NCBI GenBank assembly: GCA_003577005.1 | Contig: QEUW01000227.1 | Location: 1 to 12,273, forward strand | Source: Chloroflexota bacterium | GTDB lineage: Bacteria > Chloroflexota > Anaerolineae > Caldilineales > Caldilineaceae | Direction: 5' to 3' | DNA length: 12,273 nt | In this document: piece after piece, positions 1-6,407 of the stretch | How the letters are laid out: the number at the start of each line of letters is the position of its first letter | Position numbering within the stretch: position 1 is the first letter of the stretch | The notes under the pieces: model-generated | Database searches by the model: none | What the model saw: only the letters and a program-made list of their open reading frames with translations | Told to the model about the DNA's origin: nothing | Made by a program: the position numbers and the translations under genes

Positions 1-543
1 CTTGCGCCCACGCCCCGCCATGGTAATCAACACACGGGGGTCGATAGCTAGCGGACCCAACAAATACTCCTCAAAGAGTTCGAGAAAGTCCCAGTTGGCG
101 TCGTACACCTCATCGACAAAGAGGACCAGACAACGCCCGGCCAGGCGTTGGTCGAGCGCCTCGATCAACTGGCGGCTGGCAGCTGGCAACGTCTCCTCGT
201 GGAGGGTGATGTCGAGCACCTCTCTGCCAAAGGTCCGCATAATGGAGCGCAAATGCTCGACCGGGTCGTAGGCATCGCTATTTTTTAGGTGTGGGTGAGC
301 GAGATCGATCTGGTAAGCGATCAGCTTTTCACGAAATGGCTGCTCTTGCAACGCCTCAAAGATGCGCTGTAAGAGCCAGCTCTTGCCCAGGCCTACTTCG
401 CCGTCAAAGATCGTCACCCGTCCATCTTGTGGTTCGCCTTGATTGTGGCAAAGTTTTTCTGCTTTGTCAAGCACTTTTTTGATCTCTTCATCTCGCCCCA
501 CAAAAAGACGAGCGGCATAGGCTTCGCGCGCCACGGCTGACAT
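1..543 (-). CDS. AAA_16/STAND-type P-loop ATPase, N-terminal part (cut by window edge)
   Basis: The first 181 residues of a gene that continues past the left edge are visible. The opening stretch RLFVGRDEEIKKVL (about residues 12-25) matches the entry motif of AAA_16/ORC-like and STAND ATPases. Walker A is GEVGLGKS (48-55), Walker B is LVLFVDE (139-145), and a sensor-1-like strand VLITMAGRGR follows (171-180). The ATG at 543 is supported by a GGAGG Shine-Dalgarno at 549-553, five bases upstream. The family uses ATP binding to switch an effector or repeat domain on its C-terminal side. That part is outside the window, so the output of this protein cannot be told. It lies 88 bp after a P-loop ATPase gene on the same strand and is probably in the same cluster. 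The ATPase call is firm; the exact subfamily is not. Confidence 0.85.
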   Translation of the reverse strand, partial: MSAVAREAYAARLFVGRDEEIKKVLDKAEKLCHNQGEPQDGRVTIFDGEVGLGKSWLLQRIFEALQEQPFREKLIAYQIDLAHPHLKNSDAYDPVEHLRSIMRTFGREVLDITLHEETLPAASRQLIEALDQRLAGRCLVLFVDEVYDANWDFLELFEEYLLGPLAIDPRVLITMAGRGRK

Positions 544-608
544 AAGCGCCTCCAATCCAACTGGCTACACGGACATAAGACCCGGTAGACGGGAAAAGTG
601 CAGTCAAC

Positions 609-637
609 ACCATAGAACTTTAGGATCAACGTTACAA
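609..637 (-). promoter_or_regulatory. weak candidate promoter for the left-edge ATPase gene
   Basis: On the minus strand a TTGTAA box (632-637) and a TATGGT box (609-614) are 17 bp apart, each matching 4 of 6 sigma70 consensus bases. The -35 box overlaps the stop codon of the preceding gene. The rest of the 88-bp gap shows only a 4-bp hairpin (CCCG/CGGG) with no T-tract, so read-through from upstream is equally possible. Confidence 0.22.
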
Positions 638-1828
638 GCCGGAGGGCGCGGCCGCCCGGTAGGCCGCCAGGCCGGCTGCCAGGCTGGACGGGTGCAGCCG
701 GCCATCCGCGCCCTGTTGGCGCAAGTTTACATGTAGAAAGGCGCCGGTCAGCGCCAGCACCTCGCGCGGCAGGCGCGGCGCCTGGGCGACGATCTGGCCT
801 TCGATCGCCACGAAGCCTGGCACAGCCAACGCATCCAGGCTGCTAAAGAGACGCTGGGTAGCGACTTCGATCCGTTGTTGGAGCATCTCCACCAGTAGGG
901 CTTCTGTCCAGACAATCGCGGCCACGCGCGCAGCGTCCATAATGGCCGGTTGGGCGCCGGCCACGACCGGTTCGGCTTCCGTGGGGAGAAAAGCTTTGAC
1001 AAAGAGTTGTTGCCCGGCCCAGTCGCGCGCCCGCTCCCAGATTGGTGCGCAGGCACGCACCAATGCCTGTGGATCAGCGGCTGTCTCTGGCCCCGCGTCC
1101 AGGCCGTCGATCAACAAGTATAGCTCGCGAAACTTAAATATCTCCTTGAGCACCGTCATCATCAAATCCCACTGCGTTGTGGTTGACTGGGCCGGCGTCG
1201 ATTCTGCTCTCTGGCGCAGTGCCTGGCGCAAGGCCAGAACCTGCGCCGGGTCCGGTTCGATCCGGATGCTGGGCAACAGGTGCAGCCGCCGTTTGAGCAA
1301 CTCGCTGTCACCGCTGTCGTCCATGAGCGCCAGGTAACCTGCCAGCGGGCCGGGCAGGTTGGCGTTCAAAAAGCTACAGACGATTGCCTGTTCCTCCGGC
1401 TGGAGGCGCAGATACCAATGGGGCCGGTAGACGAGCGAGAAGAGCAATTGGCTCGCCGCGCTGGTGACGATCTGGCGGGCATGGGCGCTGAAGTCGGGCT
1501 CGGCGCCACCAAAGGCCAGAAACGAGGGCAGATACGAAATCGGGAAGGGTCGATTGCTCTCCTGGCCGATGTAACAGGTCTGCACAATACGGGCGCGCCA
1601 GGCTGTCTTGCCCCCCCCTTTGGGTTCGAAAACAAGCGAGGGCCAGGCGCCCCACAGGCTATCAAAGGCCTCCTGCTGGACAAAATAACGGTGCAGATGC
1701 GGGTCGGCGGCCGCATCCAGGGCGGCGAAGGGGTTGAACTGAAACCCGTTGTCTTGTAGCCATTGGTCGACCGTTGCGCCTTCCTGCCCTGCCGCAGGCG
1801 CCGGTCGATTCCTCTGTTGGTTGTTCAA
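632..1828 (-). CDS. stand-alone P-loop (STAND-like) ATPase, 398 aa, TTG start
   Basis: I do not recognise a named family, but the P-loop ATPase core is clear. An N-terminal block with FNPF (31-34) and RYFV (47-50) leads to a slightly unusual Walker A, EPKGGGKT (68-75), where the first glycine is replaced by Glu. Walker B is LYLLIDGLD (236-244), and a sensor-like strand KAFLP sits at 278-282. The strand motif and the helix after it (WTEALLVEMLQQRI, 307-320) resemble those of the two upstream ATPases, so this looks like a relative without an obvious effector domain. The start is TTG: an in-frame stop lies 15 bases upstream, there is no nearby in-frame ATG or GTG, and GGAAGG (1834-1839) is spaced 5 bases from the TTG. 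It may be a sensor or assembly partner of the CHAT protein; that is inference from position and similarity. Confidence 0.8.
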   Translation of the reverse strand: MNNQQRNRPAPAAGQEGATVDQWLQDNGFQFNPFAALDAAADPHLHRYFVQQEAFDSLWGAWPSLVFEPKGGGKTAWRARIVQTCYIGQESNRPFPISYLPSFLAFGGAEPDFSAHARQIVTSAASQLLFSLVYRPHWYLRLQPEEQAIVCSFLNANLPGPLAGYLALMDDSGDSELLKRRLHLLPSIRIEPDPAQVLALRQALRQRAESTPAQSTTTQWDLMMTVLKEIFKFRELYLLIDGLDAGPETAADPQALVRACAPIWERARDWAGQQLFVKAFLPTEAEPVVAGAQPAIMDAARVAAIVWTEALLVEMLQQRIEVATQRLFSSLDALAVPGFVAIEGQIVAQAPRLPREVLALTGAFLHVNLRQQGADGRLHPSSLAAGLAAYRAAAPSGL

Positions 1829-1849
1829 GGGCGCCTTCCATCAGAGAAC

Positions 1850-1858
1850 ATTATCATA
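1850..1858 (-). promoter_or_regulatory. candidate -10 region of the 398-aa ATPase gene
   Basis: The minus strand reads TATGATAAT here, giving overlapping TATGAT and GATAAT boxes, the most AT-rich point of the gap and about 20 bases before the TTG start. No convincing -35 box is found at 16-18 bp. A weak -35 would fit an activator-dependent promoter, and a repeat array with 11-bp period lies further upstream. Confidence 0.35.
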
Positions 1859-1923
1859 TAACAAAACCGAGCAAGCCACGTTACACTTTCTCTCCAACAA
1901 GCTTTTTGACCACTAACACAATT

Positions 1924-1976
1924 CTTGCAGCCATCTCACAGCCAACTCACAGCCGGTTACCAGCGGACGCGCAGCC
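1924..1976 (-). repeat. 11-bp-period direct repeats, candidate OmpR/PhoB-type operator
   Basis: On the plus strand CAGC starts at 1928, 1939, 1950, 1961 and 1972, exactly 11 bp apart each time. The fullest units are CTCACAGCC at 1935-1943 and 1946-1954 (identical 9-mers), with CTTGCAGCC (1924) and CGCGCAGCC (1968) each matching 7 of 9. On the minus strand the core reads GTGAG-N6-GTGAG. Two of the units run into the last codons of the winged-helix gene. Head-to-tail repeats with about 11-bp period are the usual binding-site form of OmpR/PhoB-family domains, and the adjacent gene encodes such a domain. The array sits 65-120 bp upstream of the candidate -10 of the next gene. The function as an operator is inferred. 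Confidence 0.6.
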
Positions 1977-3327
1977 GCAGCCCTAGCCCGCGCTTGGTCT
2001 CGATCAGCACCGGTTTCTTTGGGTCCGGCTCGATGACGCCCCGCAGACGCCAGATGTTTGTGTCCACCACGCCTTCGTATTCCTCACGTGTTTCATAGCC
2101 GGGGTCGCCCGGCCCCCGCGGTGCCTGGTCGCGGCCTAGATAGGCGCGGAAGTACAGATCTTCTTTGGGGACGATCTGGTTGCCGTGGTCGTACAGATAG
2201 GCCAGCATGTCAATCGCCTTGGCCGGCACCTCATCCAGCGTGATCTCGCGCCCGCCGACGACCACCAGCCGCCGATTGGGGAAGAGATAGAGCTGGGGTG
2301 GATGGTCGAAGATGAGCTTGCGCCACTGCTTTTCGTCGATGGGCCTGGACGGACGGTGGATCAAATAATGTTTGACCAGTGGCTGTACCTGGTCCAGCCA
2401 GTGGCGGGGTGAGTCACCGCCGGCGGCCTCCAACCAGGCGGGCAGCATGGGGGCGCTGCACAGATCTTCCAGGCGGCAAAGCTGGCCCTCCGTCACGACG
2501 CGCAGCCGTTTTTCGACGATGGCGTGTAATTCAGTGCTGGACCAACGCAGGTGGGCAGCGTCGATACGCCGCCGCATCAACCCGCTGGCCTTGCTGACCT
2601 CCCCTTCCAGCCGGCTGGGGACAAAGAGTTTGAAGGCAAAGGGCGAGCGCTCAAAGAGCGGCAGTGTCGCCAGCAGCGCGAGGAGATTCTCCAGCAGCAC
2701 TGCTTCATCGATCTGCGCCAGACGCTCGATGTCGTCGGCCATGATCCAGACACCGCGCAACCCCAACGGCTCCAGCGCCAGACAGAGTTCGTCCAGAATG
2801 GTCTCGGGTGGCGCATGGTCGTGGAGCACAGGTTCGGGTGGCGTGCTCAGCACGGTTTGCAGCAGATCGGCGCCAGGCGCCGGCGTATCAAGCAACGGGC
2901 CGAGGCGAAGAGCAGGCGCATTGCCTAACATCTTGTGCAGGAACCAGACGACGCGCTGTTGCGCCCAGGCTGGAGCGCCAGTGTATCGGTCTGGGAAATG
3001 CACCACATACGCCGCTAGCTCTCTAGCACACAGCTCAAAGATGTGGTCCAACTGTTCTTTGACCGAGGCGGTTGTGCCACTTTCAGTTGCGACCGGAGCC
3101 GAGGGGCGCCAGTCGATCAACAGGCGCAGAGGCAGGCCATCGACCACGTTGCGCCGTTTCATCATTTCGTAGAGCGCGGTCTTGCCAGCGCCAATGCCGC
3201 CAAAGATGATCAGCGAGCGGTCGTTGGCCAGACGGTCAAAATCAAACGGCGCCACATAGCATTCGGCCAGCCATTCTTCTTCCTCAGCCCGCAGGATGCT
3301 AAAGGCGTCAAGCACAAAAGGCTTCAT
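1957..3327 (-). CDS. STAND-like ATPase with C-terminal OmpR/PhoB-type winged helix, 456 aa
   Basis: This is probably an ATP-switched transcription regulator. The N-terminal ATPase part has Walker A GGIGAGKT (43-50), Walker B VWIMADD (193-199), a sensor-like strand KLFVPSR (233-239) and a helix after WSSTEL (262-267). The last 110 residues fit an OmpR/PhoB Trans_reg_C domain: the helix of KAIDMLAYLYDH (370-381), the IVPKEDLY segment (385-392), a recognition helix VDTNIWRLRGVIE (421-433) and a wing ending IETKRGLGLRL (442-452). An insert of about 20 residues (400-419) precedes the recognition helix. No receiver domain is present, so ATP state or partner binding would replace phosphorylation as the switch. 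The ATG overlaps the stop of the CHAT gene as ATGA, which suggests translational coupling and 1:1-like production. Its likely target sites are the repeats at 1924-1976 and 6256-6273. Confidence 0.85.
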   Translation of the reverse strand: MKPFVLDAFSILRAEEEEWLAECYVAPFDFDRLANDRSLIIFGGIGAGKTALYEMMKRRNVVDGLPLRLLIDWRPSAPVATESGTTASVKEQLDHIFELCARELAAYVVHFPDRYTGAPAWAQQRVVWFLHKMLGNAPALRLGPLLDTPAPGADLLQTVLSTPPEPVLHDHAPPETILDELCLALEPLGLRGVWIMADDIERLAQIDEAVLLENLLALLATLPLFERSPFAFKLFVPSRLEGEVSKASGLMRRRIDAAHLRWSSTELHAIVEKRLRVVTEGQLCRLEDLCSAPMLPAWLEAAGGDSPRHWLDQVQPLVKHYLIHRPSRPIDEKQWRKLIFDHPPQLYLFPNRRLVVVGGREITLDEVPAKAIDMLAYLYDHGNQIVPKEDLYFRAYLGRDQAPRGPGDPGYETREEYEGVVDTNIWRLRGVIEPDPKKPVLIETKRGLGLRLRVRW

Positions 3328-6188
3328 GAGAGTCGATCCATCTCTTGTAAAATCTCATCCACCGCGTGAGGGGAGATCCGGCCGCCTACCTCGGCGCATT
3401 TGCGCACCAGGCGACGGCCAATCGTCAACAGCCGGCCCGGCCGGCCATCACTTTTTCGGATGATCTCACCGGTCAGCCGCTCGATGGTAGGATAGTCCGC
3501 ATTGACCAGGGTCTGCAAGCTGCCGTCCTGGGTGTCGTCGATGAGCAGGAGGCGATTTTGCAGCAACTGACGCAGTTCTTGGCCCGACCACTTGAACTCC
3601 CTGGTCTCTGACGCATCAAATTGAATCACCTCGGTGAACTGTTCGCGCAGTTCCGGCCCTAGGTCAAACGGTAGAAAGGCGTTGACGGTGAACCCCAAAT
3701 TGAGTAAGCGGTCAATGATCGTTGCCAGGCTCGTCGTAAATGCTCCCCGATCCCCTGGCGTGTTATCCCCTTGTACATCTATCAAAAGAGTGAATCGTTG
3801 AACTGAATGAGGCTGAGCGTTGCCAATCAATTGGAGCAGACGTTCCTGGTCAGCCAACAGCGATTGTCCCTGCTCGATTGTCATGTCCCCCGCGTGACGA
3901 TGAAGTTGCTCAAAAAGGCGTGGCAACGTATCAATATTCCGTTGATGCAATTGGTAAAAGAAATTTTCCAGTTGTTGTCTGGTTCCCACACCTAGCGCCA
4001 AGAGGTGCGCCAGTGCGTTTTGATGGCGCAAACTCGATTCGAGATACGAGTGTGGGCTGGCTCCTACGTAAGCTGCTAAAGTTTTTGCATGGCTGGAGAC
4101 AAAAGAGCGCCACTGATTCTGAAGGGTTATACTGGTCGCCGGCAAAGGCCAGTAGACCGGCAGCACATTGCGCTGTTCGCGCTGGAAGACCAGCAGTTCA
4201 TACGCCGTTAGGATGGCGGCGGCAGTTTTGCCGGAACCCGGCGGCGCTATCACAAGCGTCGTGGCGTCCGTAAGCAGATTCCGATAAACAAGACGTCGCA
4301 GACGAGGGGGCCGCCGGCGCCAGAGCAATGTGGCTCGGTTCGTGCTGCCGGGTGTGTATACACTCTCATTAGGCGGAAAGAGGAAGGGGTCATCCTCGGC
4401 GCGGGCTGCGCTAAAGGGGTCCGAACCGCCGTCACGAATCCCGCGGATGTGGAGGGTTGCGGGTCGCTCGCGCCAAAAGGTAAATGGCGGCCAGGCCAGC
4501 AGCAAGGAGGCCCAATGTTCCTGGCGCACATACTCATGAAGAAATTCACAGTTCACATCGGGGCGCAGGCGGGTGGCGATTTGGAGCGCCATGTCGCGCG
4601 CCTGCGACTCATTGGGGTTGTCGATGTAGACCCACTCGAGCGCCTGGATCACAGCCGTGGTTTGTAGCTCCGCTAACACCTGCTGGCAGAAGCTTTCCCG
4701 GTCCTCGTACGTGCGATGCAGACGGATAAGATGAATGAAAACGGAGAGTGCTGGTTCAACCACGCTTTGTAGGGCCGCCTTCAATTGAACGCGAACCTCC
4801 TCGCGCTGCCAGGGAGACTCCGACAGCTTCTCCAGGTGGAGTACTTCCTCGACAAAGGCCGTCAGCTGAGTATGTCGCAGTTCCCTTAGCTTCTGCACGG
4901 CCTGTCGGGCCGCCGGATAGTTCGTCTGCTCTTGTTGCGCGCCGGGTCGGTTGCCCAATGCGCTGTCCAGGTCCGGTGCAGCTTCAGGCACATTGCGCTG
5001 GGCCCATTGGCCGGTGGAATCGCCGTTGCGTCGGATGGCAGGCCCACCCTCGGCCCTGGAAGGCTGAACCCGAAATAGCTGTCCGTTCGCGGCTCGCAGG
5101 TGGAGAACTGGAGCGCCCCATTCCACCTCGTTCCCCGCTGTGTAGATGGCCTTGCGCGCTTCTGCGAGCGCGTAATCCACCGGATGCCCACTGGCCACAA
5201 CTCCATAGAAGACTTGCGCCAGCGCAAGGGCGGCCTGATCGGTCATGTCGAATTGAAGCGCGATCACCGCCGGCAGCCCATCCCGAACCAGTTGTTGGGC
5301 GACGCCAGCAAACGGGTCACTGATCGCCGTGCGAGCCCCCTCGCAGGCATTGAGCAACGCCAGCCGTAACGACTTGTGATCCCGCAGAAACGTGTTCAGA
5401 TGGTAACCGGGCACGGCTTTACTTTGCCCCTCTTCGTCCTCAAGGATCAACACCCCCTTTTGAGTTCGCTCATCAAACGCTCCATGCCCGATAAAATGAA
5501 AGACATGATAGACGCCCTCTCGCAACTGCTGTTGAAGGGCAGAAAGGGTAGCTTGTTTGACCAGCGTCAACTGAACTTGCCCTTGAGTTTGCAAACGCTC
5601 AAAGGCCCCCTGCAAACTCTGCCATTCAGCTTGGACATCCAATGCCGCGTAGCGGCGGTCAACGGGATTTGAGATCATCACCAGAATGTTGAGCGGCAGG
5701 GGCGCTGAGATGCCTCGCCTTGAGGGGTGCGGCAGATCGATGTAACGCACAATCGGCGTCCAGATGGAATGGGCGAGAAAGCCGCCGTGCGCGCCAGCGT
5801 ACAGGAATTCCCACGGCAATTCGGTCAACGCCGGGGCTTGCGACAGGCGGAGACGAATCCGTAATCCTTTCTGACCCTGCACCTTTGCCAGACTCTCGGC
5901 AAGACGTGTCTGGATTTCTCCTGGAAACACTGCCTCGTACAGCCGGCGGCCAAACTCCACAGCCGACCACTCACCGGTTGAACCTGTACTCCGGTAGCCA
6001 CGCCCTGGAAAACCTGCGCGTACTGGCAGCATCTCTAATTCTACATCGGAAAATGGGAGGTCAAATTCTTCAGACGCCTCTCCGCGCGGTGACTTGACCA
6101 CATGCGCCCGGTACCGTTTGGGCGTGTCCAAAGCTGTGATCATGAGGTCGAAGTTGTCGTAGCGTAAGGGCGTCATTTCGTTCCCCAT
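3324..6188 (-). CDS. CHAT-domain (caspase-like) peptidase fused to STAND-like ATPase, 954 aa
   Basis: Residues about 105-372 form a CHAT (caspase HetF-associated) domain. The entry motif LPWEFLY is at 124-130, the His strand HFIGHGAF at 231-238 (catalytic His235) and the Cys strand LALLNACEGA at 276-285 (catalytic Cys282), so the peptidase dyad looks intact. A low-complexity linker (375-425) leads to a helical region (425-560) of unknown identity, perhaps an adaptor or effector-associated domain. The C-terminal ATPase has Walker A APPGSGKT (648-655), Walker B TLLIDVQGD (800-808) and the AFLP strand (837-840). CHAT-STAND proteins are predicted to be triggered proteases in bacterial conflict or cell-death systems. 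The first ATG (6188) has a poor Shine-Dalgarno; the ATG at 6176 (Met5) has GGGGA five bases upstream and may be the true start. The gene heads an operon with the winged-helix ATPase. The substrate is unknown. Confidence 0.9.
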   Translation of the reverse strand: MGNEMTPLRYDNFDLMITALDTPKRYRAHVVKSPRGEASEEFDLPFSDVELEMLPVRAGFPGRGYRSTGSTGEWSAVEFGRRLYEAVFPGEIQTRLAESLAKVQGQKGLRIRLRLSQAPALTELPWEFLYAGAHGGFLAHSIWTPIVRYIDLPHPSRRGISAPLPLNILVMISNPVDRRYAALDVQAEWQSLQGAFERLQTQGQVQLTLVKQATLSALQQQLREGVYHVFHFIGHGAFDERTQKGVLILEDEEGQSKAVPGYHLNTFLRDHKSLRLALLNACEGARTAISDPFAGVAQQLVRDGLPAVIALQFDMTDQAALALAQVFYGVVASGHPVDYALAEARKAIYTAGNEVEWGAPVLHLRAANGQLFRVQPSRAEGGPAIRRNGDSTGQWAQRNVPEAAPDLDSALGNRPGAQQEQTNYPAARQAVQKLRELRHTQLTAFVEEVLHLEKLSESPWQREEVRVQLKAALQSVVEPALSVFIHLIRLHRTYEDRESFCQQVLAELQTTAVIQALEWVYIDNPNESQARDMALQIATRLRPDVNCEFLHEYVRQEHWASLLLAWPPFTFWRERPATLHIRGIRDGGSDPFSAARAEDDPFLFPPNESVYTPGSTNRATLLWRRRPPRLRRLVYRNLLTDATTLVIAPPGSGKTAAAILTAYELLVFQREQRNVLPVYWPLPATSITLQNQWRSFVSSHAKTLAAYVGASPHSYLESSLRHQNALAHLLALGVGTRQQLENFFYQLHQRNIDTLPRLFEQLHRHAGDMTIEQGQSLLADQERLLQLIGNAQPHSVQRFTLLIDVQGDNTPGDRGAFTTSLATIIDRLLNLGFTVNAFLPFDLGPELREQFTEVIQFDASETREFKWSGQELRQLLQNRLLLIDDTQDGSLQTLVNADYPTIERLTGEIIRKSDGRPGRLLTIGRRLVRKCAEVGGRISPHAVDEILQEMDRLS

Positions 6189-6211
6189 CTACCCAAACTT
6201 GCCTGCCTGTA

Positions 6212-6241
6212 ACTTTACCGGAGATCACCCCCCAGCGTCAA
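6212..6241 (-). promoter_or_regulatory. candidate promoter of the CHAT-winged-helix operon
   Basis: TTGACG (6236-6241) and TAAAGT (6212-6217) are separated by 18 bp on the minus strand, matching 5 of 6 and 4 of 6 sigma70 consensus bases. Transcription would start near 6205, giving a leader of under 30 bases. The GTGAG repeat pair lies 17 bp upstream of the -35 box, so a bound regulator could touch polymerase here. Confidence 0.5.
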
Positions 6242-6255
6242 GAGGCTTCACCCGC

Positions 6256-6273
6256 CGGTGAGATTCCTGTGAG
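6256..6273 (+). promoter_or_regulatory. GTGAG-N6-GTGAG direct repeat, second candidate site of the winged-helix ATPase
   Basis: GTGAG occurs at 6258-6262 and 6269-6273, again with an 11-bp period. Aligned with the minus-strand core of the array near 1946, the two sites share GTGAGnTnnCTGTGAG, 13 of 16 positions. The site lies between the divergent CHAT (minus) and NYN (plus) genes. Its orientation relative to the NYN gene is the same as that of the other array relative to the 398-aa ATPase gene. The regulatory role is inferred from this match. Confidence 0.5.
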
Positions 6274-6280
6274 GAAAGTG

Positions 6281-6304
6281 CGCCGGTTGCGCAAGCGCCC
6301 GGCG
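6281..6304. repeat. 6-bp inverted repeat around a TTGCGCAA palindrome
   Basis: CGCCGG (6281-6286) and CCGGCG (6299-6304) are exact reverse complements separated by 12 bases. The spacer contains the perfect palindrome TTGCGCAA (6287-6294), two bases off the centre of the outer arms. There is no T-tract on either strand, so this is more likely a protein site or chance in GC-rich DNA than a terminator. Confidence 0.3.
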
Positions 6305-6309
6305 ACCTG

Positions 6310-6321
6310 CTGGCTAGCCAG
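6310..6321. promoter_or_regulatory. 12-bp perfect palindrome CTGGCTAGCCAG in the divergent control region
   Basis: The 12 bases read the same on both strands. The palindrome lies about 40 bp upstream of the candidate -10 of the NYN gene. A symmetric site of this kind suits a dimeric repressor or activator. No matching second copy was found by eye. Confidence 0.35.
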
Positions 6322-6361
6322 GTGTGGAACAACCGGAAGCGCACGAACGGCGCTCCGTGTG

Positions 6362-6367
6362 TATAGT
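6362..6367 (+). promoter_or_regulatory. candidate -10 box of the NYN gene
   Basis: TATAGT matches 5 of 6 consensus bases and would give a leader of about 35 bases before the ATG at 6408. The position 17 bp upstream holds no -35-like box (GCGCAC), so either an activator is needed or the promoter uses another sigma factor. The upstream repeats and palindrome fit the activator idea. Confidence 0.3.
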
Positions 6368-6407
6368 CGTGTTACGCCACCATAAATTTGAGAACAGGAG
6401 AAGCTCA

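Noticed and set aside
1924..1976. The 11-bp repeats read as a CRISPR fragment
   Set aside because: The units are far too short, have no unique spacers, and no cas gene is nearby.
2372..3172. A 266-codon open frame on the plus strand opposite the winged-helix ATPase gene
   Set aside because: The translation is Ser/Arg-rich low complexity without motifs, and the opposite strand has clear Walker and winged-helix motifs.
6324..6407. 28-residue N-terminal extension of the NYN protein from a GTG
   Set aside because: It has no Shine-Dalgarno, would include the candidate -10 box, and lies before an ATG with AGGAG at the right distance.
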